The notes below the pieces were generated by a model, which was not told the DNA's origin, made no database searches, and was given only the letters and a program-made list of their open reading frames with translations. Position numbers and translations under genes: made by a program. Shown here piece after piece: positions 13,111 to 24,875 of a stretch of 64,000 nucleotides of DNA (its first letter is position 1; each line of letters starts with the position of its first letter). Origin of the DNA: Vesta saturnalis (Eukaryota; Arthropoda; Insecta; Coleoptera; Lampyridae); the NCBI GenBank assembly GCA_036346205.1, contig JARFJB010001673.1:153501-217500 (forward strand), written 5' to 3'.

Positions 13111-13283
13111 AAATAAAAATTCTAAAATCTTTCTATTCTTAATTAATAATTGTAGTTTGTCCCTCGTATTATTCACTCACGCGCTACTGTTTCTCATATT
13201 AATTGTCAAATACGGTAGCATTCAGACGCGTATCTATAATTTATATAGCATAATTTTACATTCAAAGCAATTATATTGTATTG

Positions 13284-13285
<2 letters not shown>

Positions 13286-13344
<59 letters not shown>
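13286..13344. repeat. (TA)n microsatellite
   Basis: About 59 bases of TA repeats abutting the left end of the Tc1-like element, consistent with insertion at a TA inside the tract. Confidence 0.95.
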
Positions 13345-13345
<1 letters not shown>

Positions 13346-14748
13346 CTGCTGAACAATTGAAGTGGACCACCAAAAAAAATTTTTTTGTTACTTGATGTAT
13401 AATTATTGTTAGTTTAGCTTTTTATTCGGTAACGTCAGTGTTTTGCAATTGTTTTTCGTTGCTACGCTCAAAGAAACGTCAATTTATTTGTTTCAATAAA
13501 CATACAATGCTGCACCATTAGTTTTGTTTACTTTAAGCTTGGTGCAGATTGGTTTCTAGTTTCTATTATTAATTGTGCTTGTGATACAAAACATCTTTTA
13601 AAATTCCAAGTAACAGATTAAACGAGGACAATTTAAATACTGCATTGCGTATGATTGCAAACGGTGATTCGCAACGAAACGTTGGTATATTTTAATATTT
13701 TAATGTCTCCATTAGTGTTATAAGCAAGGCGCTAAAAGGGTACAACGAAATTGGCATTGTTGGTTTTCGGCATGAAGGAGGTCACCAAAGAAAAACTACA
13801 CCAGCTGAGAACCAATATTTACTATTAGCCGCCCGGAGATATCCAACCCATACTTCAACTCAAATTAATAACGCGTTAAAGGCATCAACAAGTTCAATTA
13901 TTTCGACAAAAACAGTTAAAAGGAGGTTGATGGAGCACAATCTAAGACCCAGAAAGCGCGCTATTTGTCCAATGCTGAATAAGCAGCAACCTGGGGTAGA
14001 TGTAGGTTTACCGAAAAGTCCAGATTTCGTTTGCACCATTCTGACGGACGTATTTTGGTGTGGCGTAGACCAAACGAGCGTTACAACGAACAATACATGA
14101 CTCCTCAGGTAGCTTTTGGGGGTGGTCGTGTAACTGTTTGGGGTGGGATCATTTTAAATGGGCGCACCGAGCTGATTGTTTTGATTGGAGAAACAATGAA
14201 TGCTACCGTTTATAGAAATCGATGTATTCTGCATATTGTAATTCCATTTCAGCAAAATTTTGGCCGAGATTATATTTACATTTACGACAATGCTCATCCC
14301 CATCGTGCAGTACTCGTAAACACCATCTTTCAAGATCATAAAATTGAGAGAATGAATTGGCCTGTCTGCTCGGCGGATTGCAGTCCCATAGAACATCCGT
14401 GGGACAGGTTGCAAGGTCAATTATCCAACCGCTCAAATGCTCCAAATACACTAAATGAACTTGAAAATGCATTATTAGAGGGGTGGGAGCAGATACCACA
14501 GAACTTCATCAACAATTTAATATTAAGCATGTCAAGGAGATGTTTAGCAGTTTGTCGTGCACGTGGAGGCCCTACATGTTATTAAGTAAAATTATAAGTT
14601 TCGTTTCTGTCGAAAACTGAAAAATTAATTGGTTCGAAATTAAGAGTAAATTCAACTTCTTTATTTCTAAGTTTTGTTGTTTTTGAGTTGTGTTTCATCA
14701 AAATTTTAGGTGTTACAGTTATAAATTATTGCAAAATTGTCCAGTAGT
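13345..14748 (+). mobile_element. Tc1-like DNA transposon
   Basis: The left end ACTGCTGAACAATT at 13345 is matched by ACTACTGGACAATT, the reverse complement of 14735-14748. The enclosed 1.4 kb carries a decayed Tc1-family transposase on the plus strand. Length and TA-rich flanks fit a Tc1 insertion, and the left flank is a (TA)n tract. Confidence 0.85.
13612..14582 (+). pseudogene. Tc1-like (D,D34E) transposase
   Basis: The N-terminal paired-like HTH region is readable from about 13620 (RLNEDNLNTALRMIANGDSQ, then SISVISKALKGYNEIG, then KTVKRRLMEHNLRPRKRA). It is broken by a stop and a frame change near 13990. The catalytic part follows in the frame ending at 14585: FTEKSRFRLHHSDGRILVWR, then VTVWGGIILNGRTELI, then YIYDNAHPHRAVLV (second Asp) and CSADCSPIEHPWDRLQGQL (Glu). 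The first catalytic box, normally FTDES or FSDES, reads FTEKS, so the first Asp is replaced. The family cuts DNA at the ends of the element and reinserts it at TA. This copy cannot, because the active site and the frame are both damaged. Confidence 0.9.
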
Positions 14749-14924
14749 TTATATATATTAGAAACTTCTTTAGTTCGTGCATCAGGGAGTAACGCTTCTT
14801 TGCTTTTCTGGTGAAAGTTTAATTAGATCTGAGTAGCCTAAATATCCTGATTACTCATTAGAATTTATTTGTTTTTGAAGGTTTCTAAAGTTTCATAGCG
14901 ATCAAGTAATTATTATTAACATGT

Positions 14925-15990
14925 TCGATTAGAGGTACCCTATCTACTAAATGATTTTTGTCACGCATATGAAATACTACGCCACGTTTGTCCTAACGTT
15001 TAAAGCGAATTTTATAGTTCACTTAGTTTGACCTACATATCTTTGTTCACAATTTTCACAATTAAATTTATAAATTCCCGACCTATCGTACTTACCGACT
15101 TGATCATTTGGATCGCCCAAATGAGTTAGCAAACTATTACCTGAAGTAGTGACTGTTTTAAAATTAACTTTGGAAATGACTTTAGACAGACTTTTGTGTA
15201 GCTAGATAGCTTGGTAATTTTACATAATTTGTTTCTTGTTCACTAGCGCTACCTAATGTCTTAACTCTGATCCTATGTGTTGGTTTCTTAACTATATTCA
15301 TAATCGCTTCATCACAGCAAGTTATTTAATAGTGCGCAATTCTTTATTATAAATTTGAACTTAAAGAAGAGTATTAAGCAATCTATGAACCAAAAAATTA
15401 AAAGCTGGAATCATTGATTATGAATCGTTTAGTGTTAGTTTCCTTACGTTATATATCTACTTCTAGTTTACTACCACTTTGTGTTACCAGAGTATCAATA
15501 AACGGGAGACTGTCATGTGCCTCTATCTCATAGGAAAACTTGATTGTCGGAAATTTAGAATTGAAAGTTTCTAAAAACTTCTCAACACTACAAATTTTAT
15601 TATTAACGATGACAAACACATCATTCGCGTATCTAATCCAATAAGAAAATAAGGCAAATCAAGTTTTACGTCTGTTACAAAATTAAGGAAATCGTCTAGT
15701 TCTGCATTGTCCAAATGGTGTTGTTTTAAAATACCTTCTAAATAAACTAAAGGTGTAACGCTCCAAAACGATGAACACACGTCGAATGAAATTAGTATTT
15801 CATCTTCTGTAAGTTCAATGTTTTTATTTCTATCAATAAATTCGTATGAATTTAACACTGTGAGTTAAGCTGTTGACCTGAGATTATTAAATCTATTAGA
15901 CAACCATTTGGACAGCCGCTAAGTAGGTGCATTAAAACCCGAAACAATGGGTCGTAAAGCATTACCATCTCAGGCAAGCATACATTCTAG
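14925..15990 (-). pseudogene. Penelope-like element: reverse transcriptase plus GIY-YIG endonuclease
   Basis: On the minus strand, starting near 15990, the frames read RPIVSGFNAPT and RLSKWLSNRF. Next come ILISFDVCSSFWSVTPLVYL (RT motif with the catalytic Asp) and YANDVFVIVNN (the YxDD box, second position changed). Then come SLPFIDTLVTQ and a region equivalent to the linker. Near 15100-15030 the sequence gives GIYKFNCENC and RYVGQTK, the signature of a GIY-YIG nuclease, which in this family nicks target DNA to prime reverse transcription. RT and C-terminal GIY-YIG in this order is the Penelope arrangement. At least three frame changes and stops, and the damaged YxDD box, show it is dead. The 5' part of the element is missing. 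Confidence 0.85.
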
Positions 15991-16910
15991 ATAGTACGGG
16001 ATCAGAAAAAGAACCAGATTTTAAAGTTTCTTTGACTGAAGCAAAATAATCCTCTTTGTTTAAAGAACAGATAATAAACAATTAGTGTAAAGTTAAAATA
16101 AGATTAATTTATTAGTTCTTAGTAGAAAATACAATAAAAACAAAACATCTGACGCGAGGCCATATGTTCACATAATCATCAAGTGTCGTCGTGAAACTCA
16201 ACATTTGGTTGCTATATAATCTTGAAAATTTAAGACCATCATTAAATTTTATTTGTCTTATTTTATTAAGCAATCACATTGCAAATTTATGCAGAAATAA
16301 TTATTACTTTTAATTATACATAATTCTGATGAGAACAAGTTATATAACATTTTATGTTTACAGCAAAGAATTTTTTTGGATCACATACCAACATTAAAAC
16401 GAAAAAAATTGAAAAGTTGAACTTTATAAACAGCGTTTGAATATCATATTGGACATATACACGCAAAACAGGAAACATTTTAAATAATACCAAACAAAAT
16501 CTTTAAAAACAAGAATTTGGATAACCGGTCTTAAAATTTTGAAACAAGGATAGTGACGACTAAAAGTTTAAACGACTAAATTGTAGAAACATGGGTCTAA
16601 ACAGCATAGGTAATATAAAAAAGTTAAGCTTAGGAATAGTTGCAAAATGATAGCGAGATGAAGCGGTTTTACGCTGGTAGATAATGAAACATGCAAGCAG
16701 AAAGCAATAAACAGTCGTATCCAACAAATGTCAGATGTGGATACAGGAAACACCTTACTGATTTCCAAGGAACGGCCCACATAGTTTACAGCAATGTGTA
16801 CTCACACATTGCGTTTCATACTTAAAGTCGTATTCTCCCCGTAAACTTCAATAAAAAAAGTGGGAGCGACGGCAAAGTAGCTCTAGCATAATGAATTACC
16901 TATTTGTACC
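15991..16910. other. AT-rich DNA, no gene recognised
   Basis: No supported coding frame. A 70-codon minus-strand frame at 16568-16780 has no recognisable motif. Confidence 0.55.
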
Positions 16911-17004
16911 TTCCAACCTGCATATACATATGTAGGTATAGAAGGTTATGCAGTCGACTTTCCTTTACTATCGTTAAATCAACTTATTACCTCATTTTAC
17001 AACG
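16911..17004. repeat. short interspersed hairpin repeat, copy B
   Basis: This 94-bp segment matches 33958-34052 over its whole length. Shared stretches are CATATACATAT, GTATAGAA.GTTATGCA, and the end CTTATTACCTCATTTTACAA. It contains CTGCATA...TATGCAG as inverted arms. A weaker relative lies near 3996. No coding potential. Confidence 0.75.
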
Positions 17005-18220
17005 CGTAGAAACGGAAAAAAAATTACGAACGTGATCTAGGACACAGAAACTCCACCATGGAAGGGAAATTAAACAAGAACATTCGCGAGTGCTTCTAAG
17101 GAAACAAATAGACAAAAATCCAAAAGAACTGATAAATGAAATAAGGAGTTTGTGACAGGCAAGGCGAAAAGGAACTAAAGTATTATTTAGCCAAGGCTGG
17201 AGAAAATAGCCTTCGCACCTACACCGTTGCAACGACGACCTGTAACCGTGCGCAGATAATGCTAAAAAGTGATGAATGGCGAAGGGTAGTAAACAGGTTA
17301 AGTCGGAAAGCGAAGCAATCGATTGCGATCCTGAGGATTCCAAAAATGGGCATGGCATTTCACACATATCCCAGAAAATCATGGTAAGTCGAGAAGGCGA
17401 ATCGGTCATAATCGTAGTATTAGAAACTGCGGAAACTCTGTTGGAACTATTGTTAGAACTCTGAGAATGAGATGACATACTGGACGAGGCACAACATAAC
17501 TCCCTCTGTCGTAGCAATAAGAGCACTGAGCGCGACGCCACACGTGTGGATGACACTTTTGGATGAGTTCCTTAACAGGGTTTCCAAAGCGCGGGAAGAC
17601 GAACACAATGATTTTCATCTGGACAGGGAGGAAAATTCTAGCCCACCAAAAACGTGCCGTCTATAAGAATATTACCTGTAATAAGAAGGAAACGTAACAC
17701 TCGCAAAAGCTAAAAAGGATTACCGCGCCGCTGTATTGTTCGACAACCCGGGTTTCGGCCTGGGTGTTGACAATAAGCGAAATTAAAAGTCTGCCACTAC
17801 CCTGGAACTAAATAAATAACCCCAGCAGCTACTTTAATGATAGGACAGCACCACTCAGTTAGTCACGATGAGAAACAAGTTTAAACTATAAATGGAATTA
17901 ACTTGAAGGAAAGCTAAGCAATTAGATATTCGTCCGTATTATACGGAGTGGAAAAATTCAATGTCGGGAAAAGTCAAAATGATTCTAAGTGGGCAGTAGA
18001 GAATGGCCATGAAGACAGCCTGGATGGATAAAACGATTACGATAGAAGCTGCAATAGTTTGTAAATATGATGCTGCTGAAGTATACCGGAACGAGGCGCA
18101 AATAGCGAGAGGTAGAGCACAATTGCATTACTATACGGATAATTAGGGATGGCTACAGGATAGCCTACCGACATATATCACACGCTGGTATTACTTAAGA
18201 TTCAGGATTTATACACGGTG
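17005..18220. other. decayed, less AT-rich block, possibly an old retroelement
   Basis: Base composition changes here: GC content is clearly higher than in the flanks. A 189-codon minus-strand frame (16987-17556) and shorter plus-strand frames (17276-17464, 17472-17666) exist, but none shows a known domain. The serine/leucine-rich minus frame looks like the antisense of a lysine/glutamate-rich plus-strand sequence. Around 17940-18140 the plus strand reads SVLYGVE then RMAMKTAWMDKTITIEAA, weakly reminiscent of the C-terminal region of R1-type LINE reverse transcriptases (LYGAE..., RTVS..A). This is a guess. Confidence 0.4.
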
Positions 18221-18339
18221 ATAGGATTAATTAGCACAAATGCGATTGAGTAAGGAGGGTGTAGAAATAGGCCCCATACAGGCATCAGTTGTGAAGTTAA
18301 CGCTAGAAGGAGAGAATAACCCAAGTACAGACGACTCTT

Positions 18340-19990
18340 TAATAATAATAATACTATTTATTAAACGGAAGAAACTCGTTTTTACAGCATAAATAAAAAT
18401 AATGACTAAGACATGTTTTGAGTTGGTCACGCAGTGCCTAAAGTATTAGTACCTAATCTATAACTAAAACATAAACATGATTTCTAAACTTAAACAAAAC
18501 AAAAATTGAATTAAAACAAATGTTGAGTAGTAGAAAACATTCATGGCATTATACATTTATAGAAATTAAGCTTTTTATGAGTACTGAAAAATATATTAAA
18601 ACACTTAAAATCATTGGCTGTATTAATCATGCTTTCGATGCGCTCAATAACATTAAATAGGCCATAATTAGTACTATGATGACAAACTAAAAATCGCTTA
18701 CTTCTCTTACAACGAAAAACAGTTTGAGATACAAAATTAAGTTGTTTAAATAGATTCGGATCATTAATAACACCAGAAAATAATTTATGAGCAAAGCAAA
18801 TATGTGAAATAGTTCGTCGGTCTGTAAACTATACCTACGCAAATTTAAACTATAATTTGAGTGTATAAACGTAAAATCATCTTTGTACGAAAGTATTTTT
18901 AAAAATTTTCGTTGTACATTTTCAACCACTTTAATCTGTGTAATAGAAGGGGGAGACCAGATAATACTTGCACATTTAAGTAAAGATCTGATCAGACAAC
19001 AAAACAGACTTTTTAGAATATTAGCTGTAAAGTATTTACTGTGTCTATAAAGCAGACTAAGTAGTCTGGAAGCGTTTGAACAAGTTCGGTCAATATCACT
19101 CTTAAAATTAAATTTACTATCAAATGTAACACCAAGATCGTTGATGTTACTTACATTTTCAAGTTCAGTATCCATTAAGGGGTACCTAAATTTAATAACT
19201 GATTTACCTTTACAGAAACTTATCATTTTACATTTACTACAGTTTAATTGAAGGTCATTAATCGAGCACCACATACATACATAATCTTTGCAAATCTTCT
19301 TGGACAATCGACCGTAGAAACCACGGTTCTAAAAATCATCCACAAAGAGTAAATAACAGCAATTGTTTAAATAGCAGCTAATGTCATTTATAAAAATCAA
19401 ACATAGGATGAGACCACAGTGAGATCCTTGAGGTACACCCGATGACACGGCGATGTCTTTAAATACATTCAGTTTTACTCGTTGAACTCGGTTGGATAAA
19501 AACGAGCTTATCCAGTTGATAATTTATTAATGGAAGCCGTAAGCATTCAATTTGGCACATAATATCGCATGGGATACTTTATTGAAGGCTTTAGAAAAGT
19601 CCGTGTAAATAGTGTCAACTTGATGACCACTCTCTAAAGACTGTGTTAAGTATGTATGATAGTTCAATAAATTGGTGACAGTTGATCTTCCATTAAAAAA
19701 CCCATGCCGTTCTTCAATAAATATACCTTTACTTATCCAGAAAAGTTGTTTAGATACGATATTATCCAAAATTTTAGCAAAGCATGACTGGATAGATAAA
19801 CAACGATAGTTCTCTCGATGCAATCTCGTTGACCGATTTTCAATACCGGAGTGATAAAGCTAAGCTTCCAAGTATCTGGTACTACTTCTCCACGTAATGA
19901 TGATGAGTATAATATATGTAGAGGTTTAGTCAGTGGTTAAGCACAAGATACTAAAAAGTGTCCAGCAATGAGATCAGGGCCATAATTAGA
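18340..19990 (-). pseudogene. non-LTR retrotransposon (jockey/CR1-type) RT relic, second copy
   Basis: Minus strand from about 19990: FKNKSNYGPDLIAGHFL and SSLRGEVVPDTWKLSF (RT start), ENYRCLSIQSCFAKILDNIV, ERHGFFNGRSTVTNLL, and motif A TIYTDFSKAFNKVSHAI. SGVPQGSHCGLILCLIFIND and LLFVDDF follow (here both catalytic Asp residues remain). Then come LQLNCSKCKMISF, NDLGVTFDSKF, and the C-terminal KCASIIWSPPS. The 3' end finishes in TTA repeats at 18342-18354. The frame is broken between 19307 and 19527 and again upstream. No endonuclease is present, so the copy is 5'-truncated at about 20 kb. Same group as the remnant at 7.1-8.9 kb but clearly diverged from it. Confidence 0.9.
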
Positions 19991-20766
19991 TTTGTTTTTG
20001 AAGGTGGTAGCGGCTCCCAGGTACCCTATCTTAAAAAGTGTAATTTGAACTGATTCGCAATAATGCAAATCTAAGAACAAAACAATCGCTAAGTGATTTA
20101 TCTTGACTTTACCGACAATAATGTTACTATTACTTAAATTAATGTCTTGCCTTACTTTGACTTTCCTGGCAATAATTAAAACATTAGAATTTATTTACAA
20201 GTCTGATATTTAATTACTCACCAACCTCAAATCTGATCAAACGAATTGGCCGTCTAGTGGTAGGGACGTTCTGATATTTGAATTAGATAGATAGGATTAG
20301 GTAAGTGCTGCATCATGTAGGGCAGGTAAAAAAATGAAACTACTCAAATTAAAATTAACGAACTTTGCGCAATGGTGGTTCAGCCCGTTAATGTACTACT
20401 GTGGGAAAGAACCACCAATTAAACTCACTTTATTCATAAATAAGTAACTGCACAAGTACATTAATAAGTCAAATAACAAAATTATAACATTAAGAGGAAA
20501 ATGAATAAAAAGAAGTTTAGTTACACATAAACACAATAAAAAAAACCATGTAGTCACACTCACAATGGTGTCATAAATCATCAGGATAAAAATCGTAATA
20601 CCAAACATGTATCCCTTTAAACCCAATCATACCGGTCTTTAAGTAAATAAGCACATGAAACAATAAGGCAAATTATGGTACATATAAAATACAACAACAG
20701 TAAAATTGCACATGTGATAATAAGGTAAAGGCAAGGACAAAAGGGATTTACACGTACACAATTGTT
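19991..20766. other. no gene recognised
   Basis: AT-rich. GGCCGTCTAGTGGTAGGGACG at about 20250 resembles a pol III A-box region of a tRNA-derived SINE, but no B box follows. Confidence 0.5.
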
Positions 20767-20770
20767 TACT

Positions 20771-21995
20771 TATAACATTAAAAAGCGCCAAATGGTAACA
20801 TTATAACAAAAGCGATGATGTAATAACCAAAACGCAAATGTAATAAACAATTTGCAATTGATCAAATAATTTTAAATTAATAAAAAAATATTACCAAATA
20901 ACAATCGCTACTGCCGTTGGCTCATTCGATAAATTAAGATAGGGAGAGTTCTAATATACTGAGTTGTTTACCTACCTGAAATGCTACTTGCTTCCCATCT
21001 GCTTAGTTATTTTCACTGCACTTAATTAATAAGAAATACAATATAAAAAATGATAAAATCTCAAGCGCCATGTTGTCTTTTTTTTTATAGGAACAACAAA
21101 ACCTAGTTAATGAATAATAATAAACAATTTATCAAAATGAAAATAAAATAACATGATATACTTAAGTTTATTCAATATCTAATTGAAAAGGTTAAAAATC
21201 AGAAGTCTTATACTAATCTAAAAGTATATAAAAACATTACCTTTGAACGGTTCGGTACATAAACTGTATTACTGCTGGTAACTATGAAGCAGAATGGTGA
21301 ACTTGGTGAGGTCAATGTCTTGCTAATTTATCCTTAATATATTGTGTCCATTAATTTATTGATTTTCTTTGAAGTTTAAGTATGTAGAACTTGCGTTGTA
21401 AAATGTAATTCAAGTAAAAATTTCCATTTAAATTAGAAAAATAATAGATTAGTAAATTAGTGACTTATAAGTGCCATTAAAAGAATGCATTAAAAAAGAT
21501 GCATTCAAAAATGAGTTAAATATAAGTTAAGTATAAGTAAAATATGAGTAAAATATGAGTGCAAAATAAGTAAAATATAAGTGCCTAAAAAAACAAATGC
21601 TTTAGTTTTAAATATAATGAATTAGAAAATAACTTACCATCAAAATCTGATGGCACAAAATATAAAAATTAGGTAAAAACCATGCTTTCTGCTGTAACAT
21701 TCAGCATTAAGTGAAAAATATAGCGGCTTTCAGAATAGCTCCTCTAAATGCTTCCCCCAAGAGGTTGTCACGCGTTGTGCGAATACAATCATCCGAATCC
21801 AATTTTTTAAAGAAAGGGAACTATAACTATTTATGAAATATTACACCCAAAAAGATGTGTTCTAGGAAATGCAAATTAAATTGCCTTTCTCAATTCTACA
21901 TTTAATAATTAAAAACTTTTCTAATATTACGCCAAATAAAAGAACGATCCTAAACCAATGTATTTTTTAATACAACCACAAAAAAGGTTGTTACA
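20771..21995. mobile_element. solo LTR, copy 1 (TACT target duplication)
   Basis: This 1,225-bp segment aligns with 41596-42663 over most of its length in the same orientation. It starts TATAAC (ancestral TGTAAC) and ends GGTTGTTACA. It is flanked on both sides by TACT (20767-20770 and 21996-21999). LTR-like TG...CA ends plus a 4-bp target duplication and no coding region identify it as the solo LTR of an LTR retrotransposon (4 bp is common in Ty3/gypsy). Several indels distinguish the two copies. I cannot tell which strand was transcribed. Confidence 0.82.
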
Positions 21996-21999
21996 TACT

Positions 22000-24370
22000 G
22001 ACTACTAAAGCACAAAATACATACGTAAAATTGCAATAAATCACATAAAAAGAGAAATTATGTCGCAGGAAAACAATTCTACTTAACAAACTGACACAAA
22101 AAAACTAATTAAACAAATCCTTACAAAGGTAAGTTGTAAATAAATCATAACATCGTGACCGATGAATAAGTTAGGGTGCGTTAGAAAAATACAGCGCCCC
22201 TTTCTCAGGTTACACATACATCTTATAATGCTCATTATAAACGCATTTCTGGTTGCTCTAATTTTGAGCTATGAGACCTTCAGGGCCGTGATTCAAACCA
22301 CTTTTCTGTTTCGTGCACCCGCTCTCTTCTATTTCGTGCAGGTAATTGATCAATGATAATACATTCAAATTATAACGATTTATTCTATATAAATAACAAA
22401 TAACTAAAGCGGAACACTAAATAAGAAAGAAAATAAATACAAAACGTTCTAAATAAATAATACAGGAAAAATGAATAAATTAACATATGTTTCTGGTGCG
22501 CCGCTTCTTTATCCGGACTGCACTGGTCGATTTAAGCATCTCCAGTTACGCCCTCTGTGGGTGAGAAATCGTAAATATAGTTAATACCAATTTGATATAT
22601 ATCGTTATCAGTGAAAAATCTAACAAAGGATTAATTATTCGTATCGGGAGGTGCTCAGGATAATTATTTATCGTGTAATACGATCTAACCAGGTAAGGTG
22701 TAAATTAGTATTTTCAGTATTTAGGATCACCACTGACCATGTGGTTTTTATATCTTTATAAATTGTAACTTAAGGGAGTGGATATGTAATAACGTAGTCG
22801 GGCGGTGTGAGTATGATTTTGGGAATGATAGAGCGTAAATTGAGATTGTTTGGATGTAATACTGTGTAGTCGAGGCCCAAACCGCCAAATACTACTTATA
22901 GATATGGTTAATGACTTGAGAGTTGGTGTTTTCTGTGTAGATATGGCAATGTGTACGGGGTCGATACCACCAGACAGATAGCTATGTCTATATTTATAAT
23001 TTGAACTATAATTGAATTCCTTAAACCACTTTTCACCCTTGTGGTGAAATAAAATATGGATAGGCCAAGTAACCAAGTACGAGTTAGTTTAAGATAAGGG
23101 GTGAATACCTCCGGCAATTCTACTAAAGCGTGCTTGTGACACCTTTACACCCTCAACTCGGTGCAATAACATTCAAGTTGGATCGATGCAACAAGGTGTC
23201 TACGATAAGGGTAATGTGAAGTATGAAAGTGGATTGAGTGGGTCTCGGGACTGGTGGTTGCTCAGGGCTGGTGGTAACTCGGATGGTGAGGGTGTAACAA
23301 GGGGGATGAATGGGTTTTGGGTATTGGTGTCTAGTCGAGTAGTTTTATTGGAAGTGGGTGTCGAGCAATGAATTTGTGAAAGAAATCAGTCAGGATGATT
23401 TCAATAGGAGAGGAAGGTTGAATGTCTGGTTGTGAACTGTTTGGTGAAGTCGTTTTTAACCGTTTAAATACAGGACATGTCGAACGACTCTGGTAAAAGG
23501 TATCAGGTTAGGTATAATAAAAATTAAAATGTTTGGTCTGGTAAGAAAATCTGAATATGAATGAATCAATGAATTGAATTGAATGTCTTCATGGCTGGGT
23601 GGTATATATAGGAAAAAGGCCTTAATTTATATAAAAATACCTACTTACACTTGAATATATATTCTTTTAATTCATCACAGACACAAATCGTTAACATACG
23701 CGGTTTAACTTCAAAAAGGATGATTGTTATTTATAGATTAATATTATATTGAAAAACACATTAAAACTAACACCCGAAAGAAAAGACAAATTAGCGTTGG
23801 CTAATTAAAAAAAAATGTACACGCAAGAATTATTTTAAAGACAAACTGTTCACAATGAAGGTATTTAATTAACCGTACCGATCTGGCTCGATTGATACTG
23901 TAACTAACTTTTCCCCCAATCTCAACTAACCATGTCTACTCCCGAAAATCAACCCCAATTTTTCAAAATAAAAAGAAAAACAACAAATTATTACGGTGGC
24001 ACAGTTTCATATTAATTATTGAACGGCATCTTAATTTTAAAAATATCCATTCGTCCGTAACAAGCGCTACATTTAGGTCTCAAGTTTCAGCCTACCCACA
24101 AACATATTTTTTGATCGCGGTCTGTATCGACCCAATTTATTATTACATTTGTGAAGTTTTTACCACACGAATGTGCATACAGCGACTTTCAAAGATTCGT
24201 TACACTACTTCCATAAAGGTAGTTCCAGCGGACATCTGTTTCTATCCTAACGTGTTTTTTTCAACCCTTACTCAAATATCAATTACGTAAAATACAGAAA
24301 ATAAAATATCCAGAAAACATTATGAAATTACGGCTTAATATATAATAAAATTTGTTAAATTCCATTAATT
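22000..24370. other. 2.4 kb without recognised genes
   Basis: 22000-22700 is AT-rich. 22760-23480 is unusually rich in G and T on the plus strand (GGTGG, GGGTG words) and has a few 60-106 codon frames on both strands, none with a known domain. 23500-24370 is AT-rich. Confidence 0.5.
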
Positions 24371-24377
24371 AACTTTT

Positions 24378-24875
24378 CTATCGCGGTACAATGGCGATTT
24401 GACAAACGGTTATTACAATCATAAAATTTTCGCAGTCCGCTACCCACAAGCTTAATAACAAAATAAGAATGTCACTAACGGTTACAATTAAAGTACTGCA
24501 GTTAACTTGACCTGAAACATTGAAGTTAGATGTTACGCCATTATCATATGAACTGTCATTCCATCTCATAGAATGAGGTATATTTAATTGCTTTAAGTCA
24601 CGTATTATTGACCAACAACGTTTAGGATTAGTCGAAATATGTTGTTGAATACTACCAAGATAATTATTATAAAGCTTTGATGTGAATACTTTGCACTTGT
24701 GGCGGAGATTACAGAAATAAATAAAATCATTTTCACCGCCTGTTTTCTTATAGATACAGTGAGCACTCTTTTTTTGTCTAATTCTAATTAAATGTAGCAA
24801 TTCTCTATTAAAACACTTTAGAAAAGAGCTACAATACGTTGTAGTAATGGGTACATATTGATTAATAATGTTCAT
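24378..24875 (-). pseudogene. LINE ORF2 linker fragment, third copy
   Basis: This 165-codon minus-strand frame reads SSFLKCFNRELLHLIRIRQK, KSAHCIYKKTGGENDFIYFC, LRHKCKVFTSKLYNNYLGSI and STNPKRCWSIIRDLKQLNIP. This is the pattern of the segment between the endonuclease and RT domains in jockey/CR1-type ORF2 proteins (W[FL]..EL..L...K..AH..YK.T.. and NPK.FW..I). The RT itself does not follow downstream, so only a fragment remains. It likely belongs to the same LINE group as the 7.1 and 18.3 kb copies. Confidence 0.75.

Larger units (their letters stand above)
9680..13168 (+). mobile_element. mariner element split by a large insertion
   Basis: The left TIR at 9680-9702 begins TACGAGGGATAAGCTACAAT. 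The right TIR at 13146-13168, read in reverse complement, begins TACGAGGGACAAACTACAAT, so the ends match at 21 of 23 positions, with flanking TA. Between them are a mariner transposase N-terminus (9763-10047) and the central and C-terminal part (about 12360-13110), both plus strand. The span of 3.49 kb is about 2.2 kb longer than a normal mariner. The excess lies at about 10.05-12.35 kb. An alternative is two same-family copies, each truncated on one side. Confidence 0.88.

Noticed and set aside
16987..17556. 189-codon minus-strand frame as a gene
   Set aside because: Length is notable, but it is Ser/Leu/Cys-rich, has no domain, and looks like the antisense of lysine/glutamate-rich sequence. 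Kept only as part of an unassigned block.
20240..20300. tRNA-derived SINE head (A-box-like GTCTAGTGGTAGGGACG)
   Set aside because: No B box within the expected distance and no cloverleaf can be drawn.
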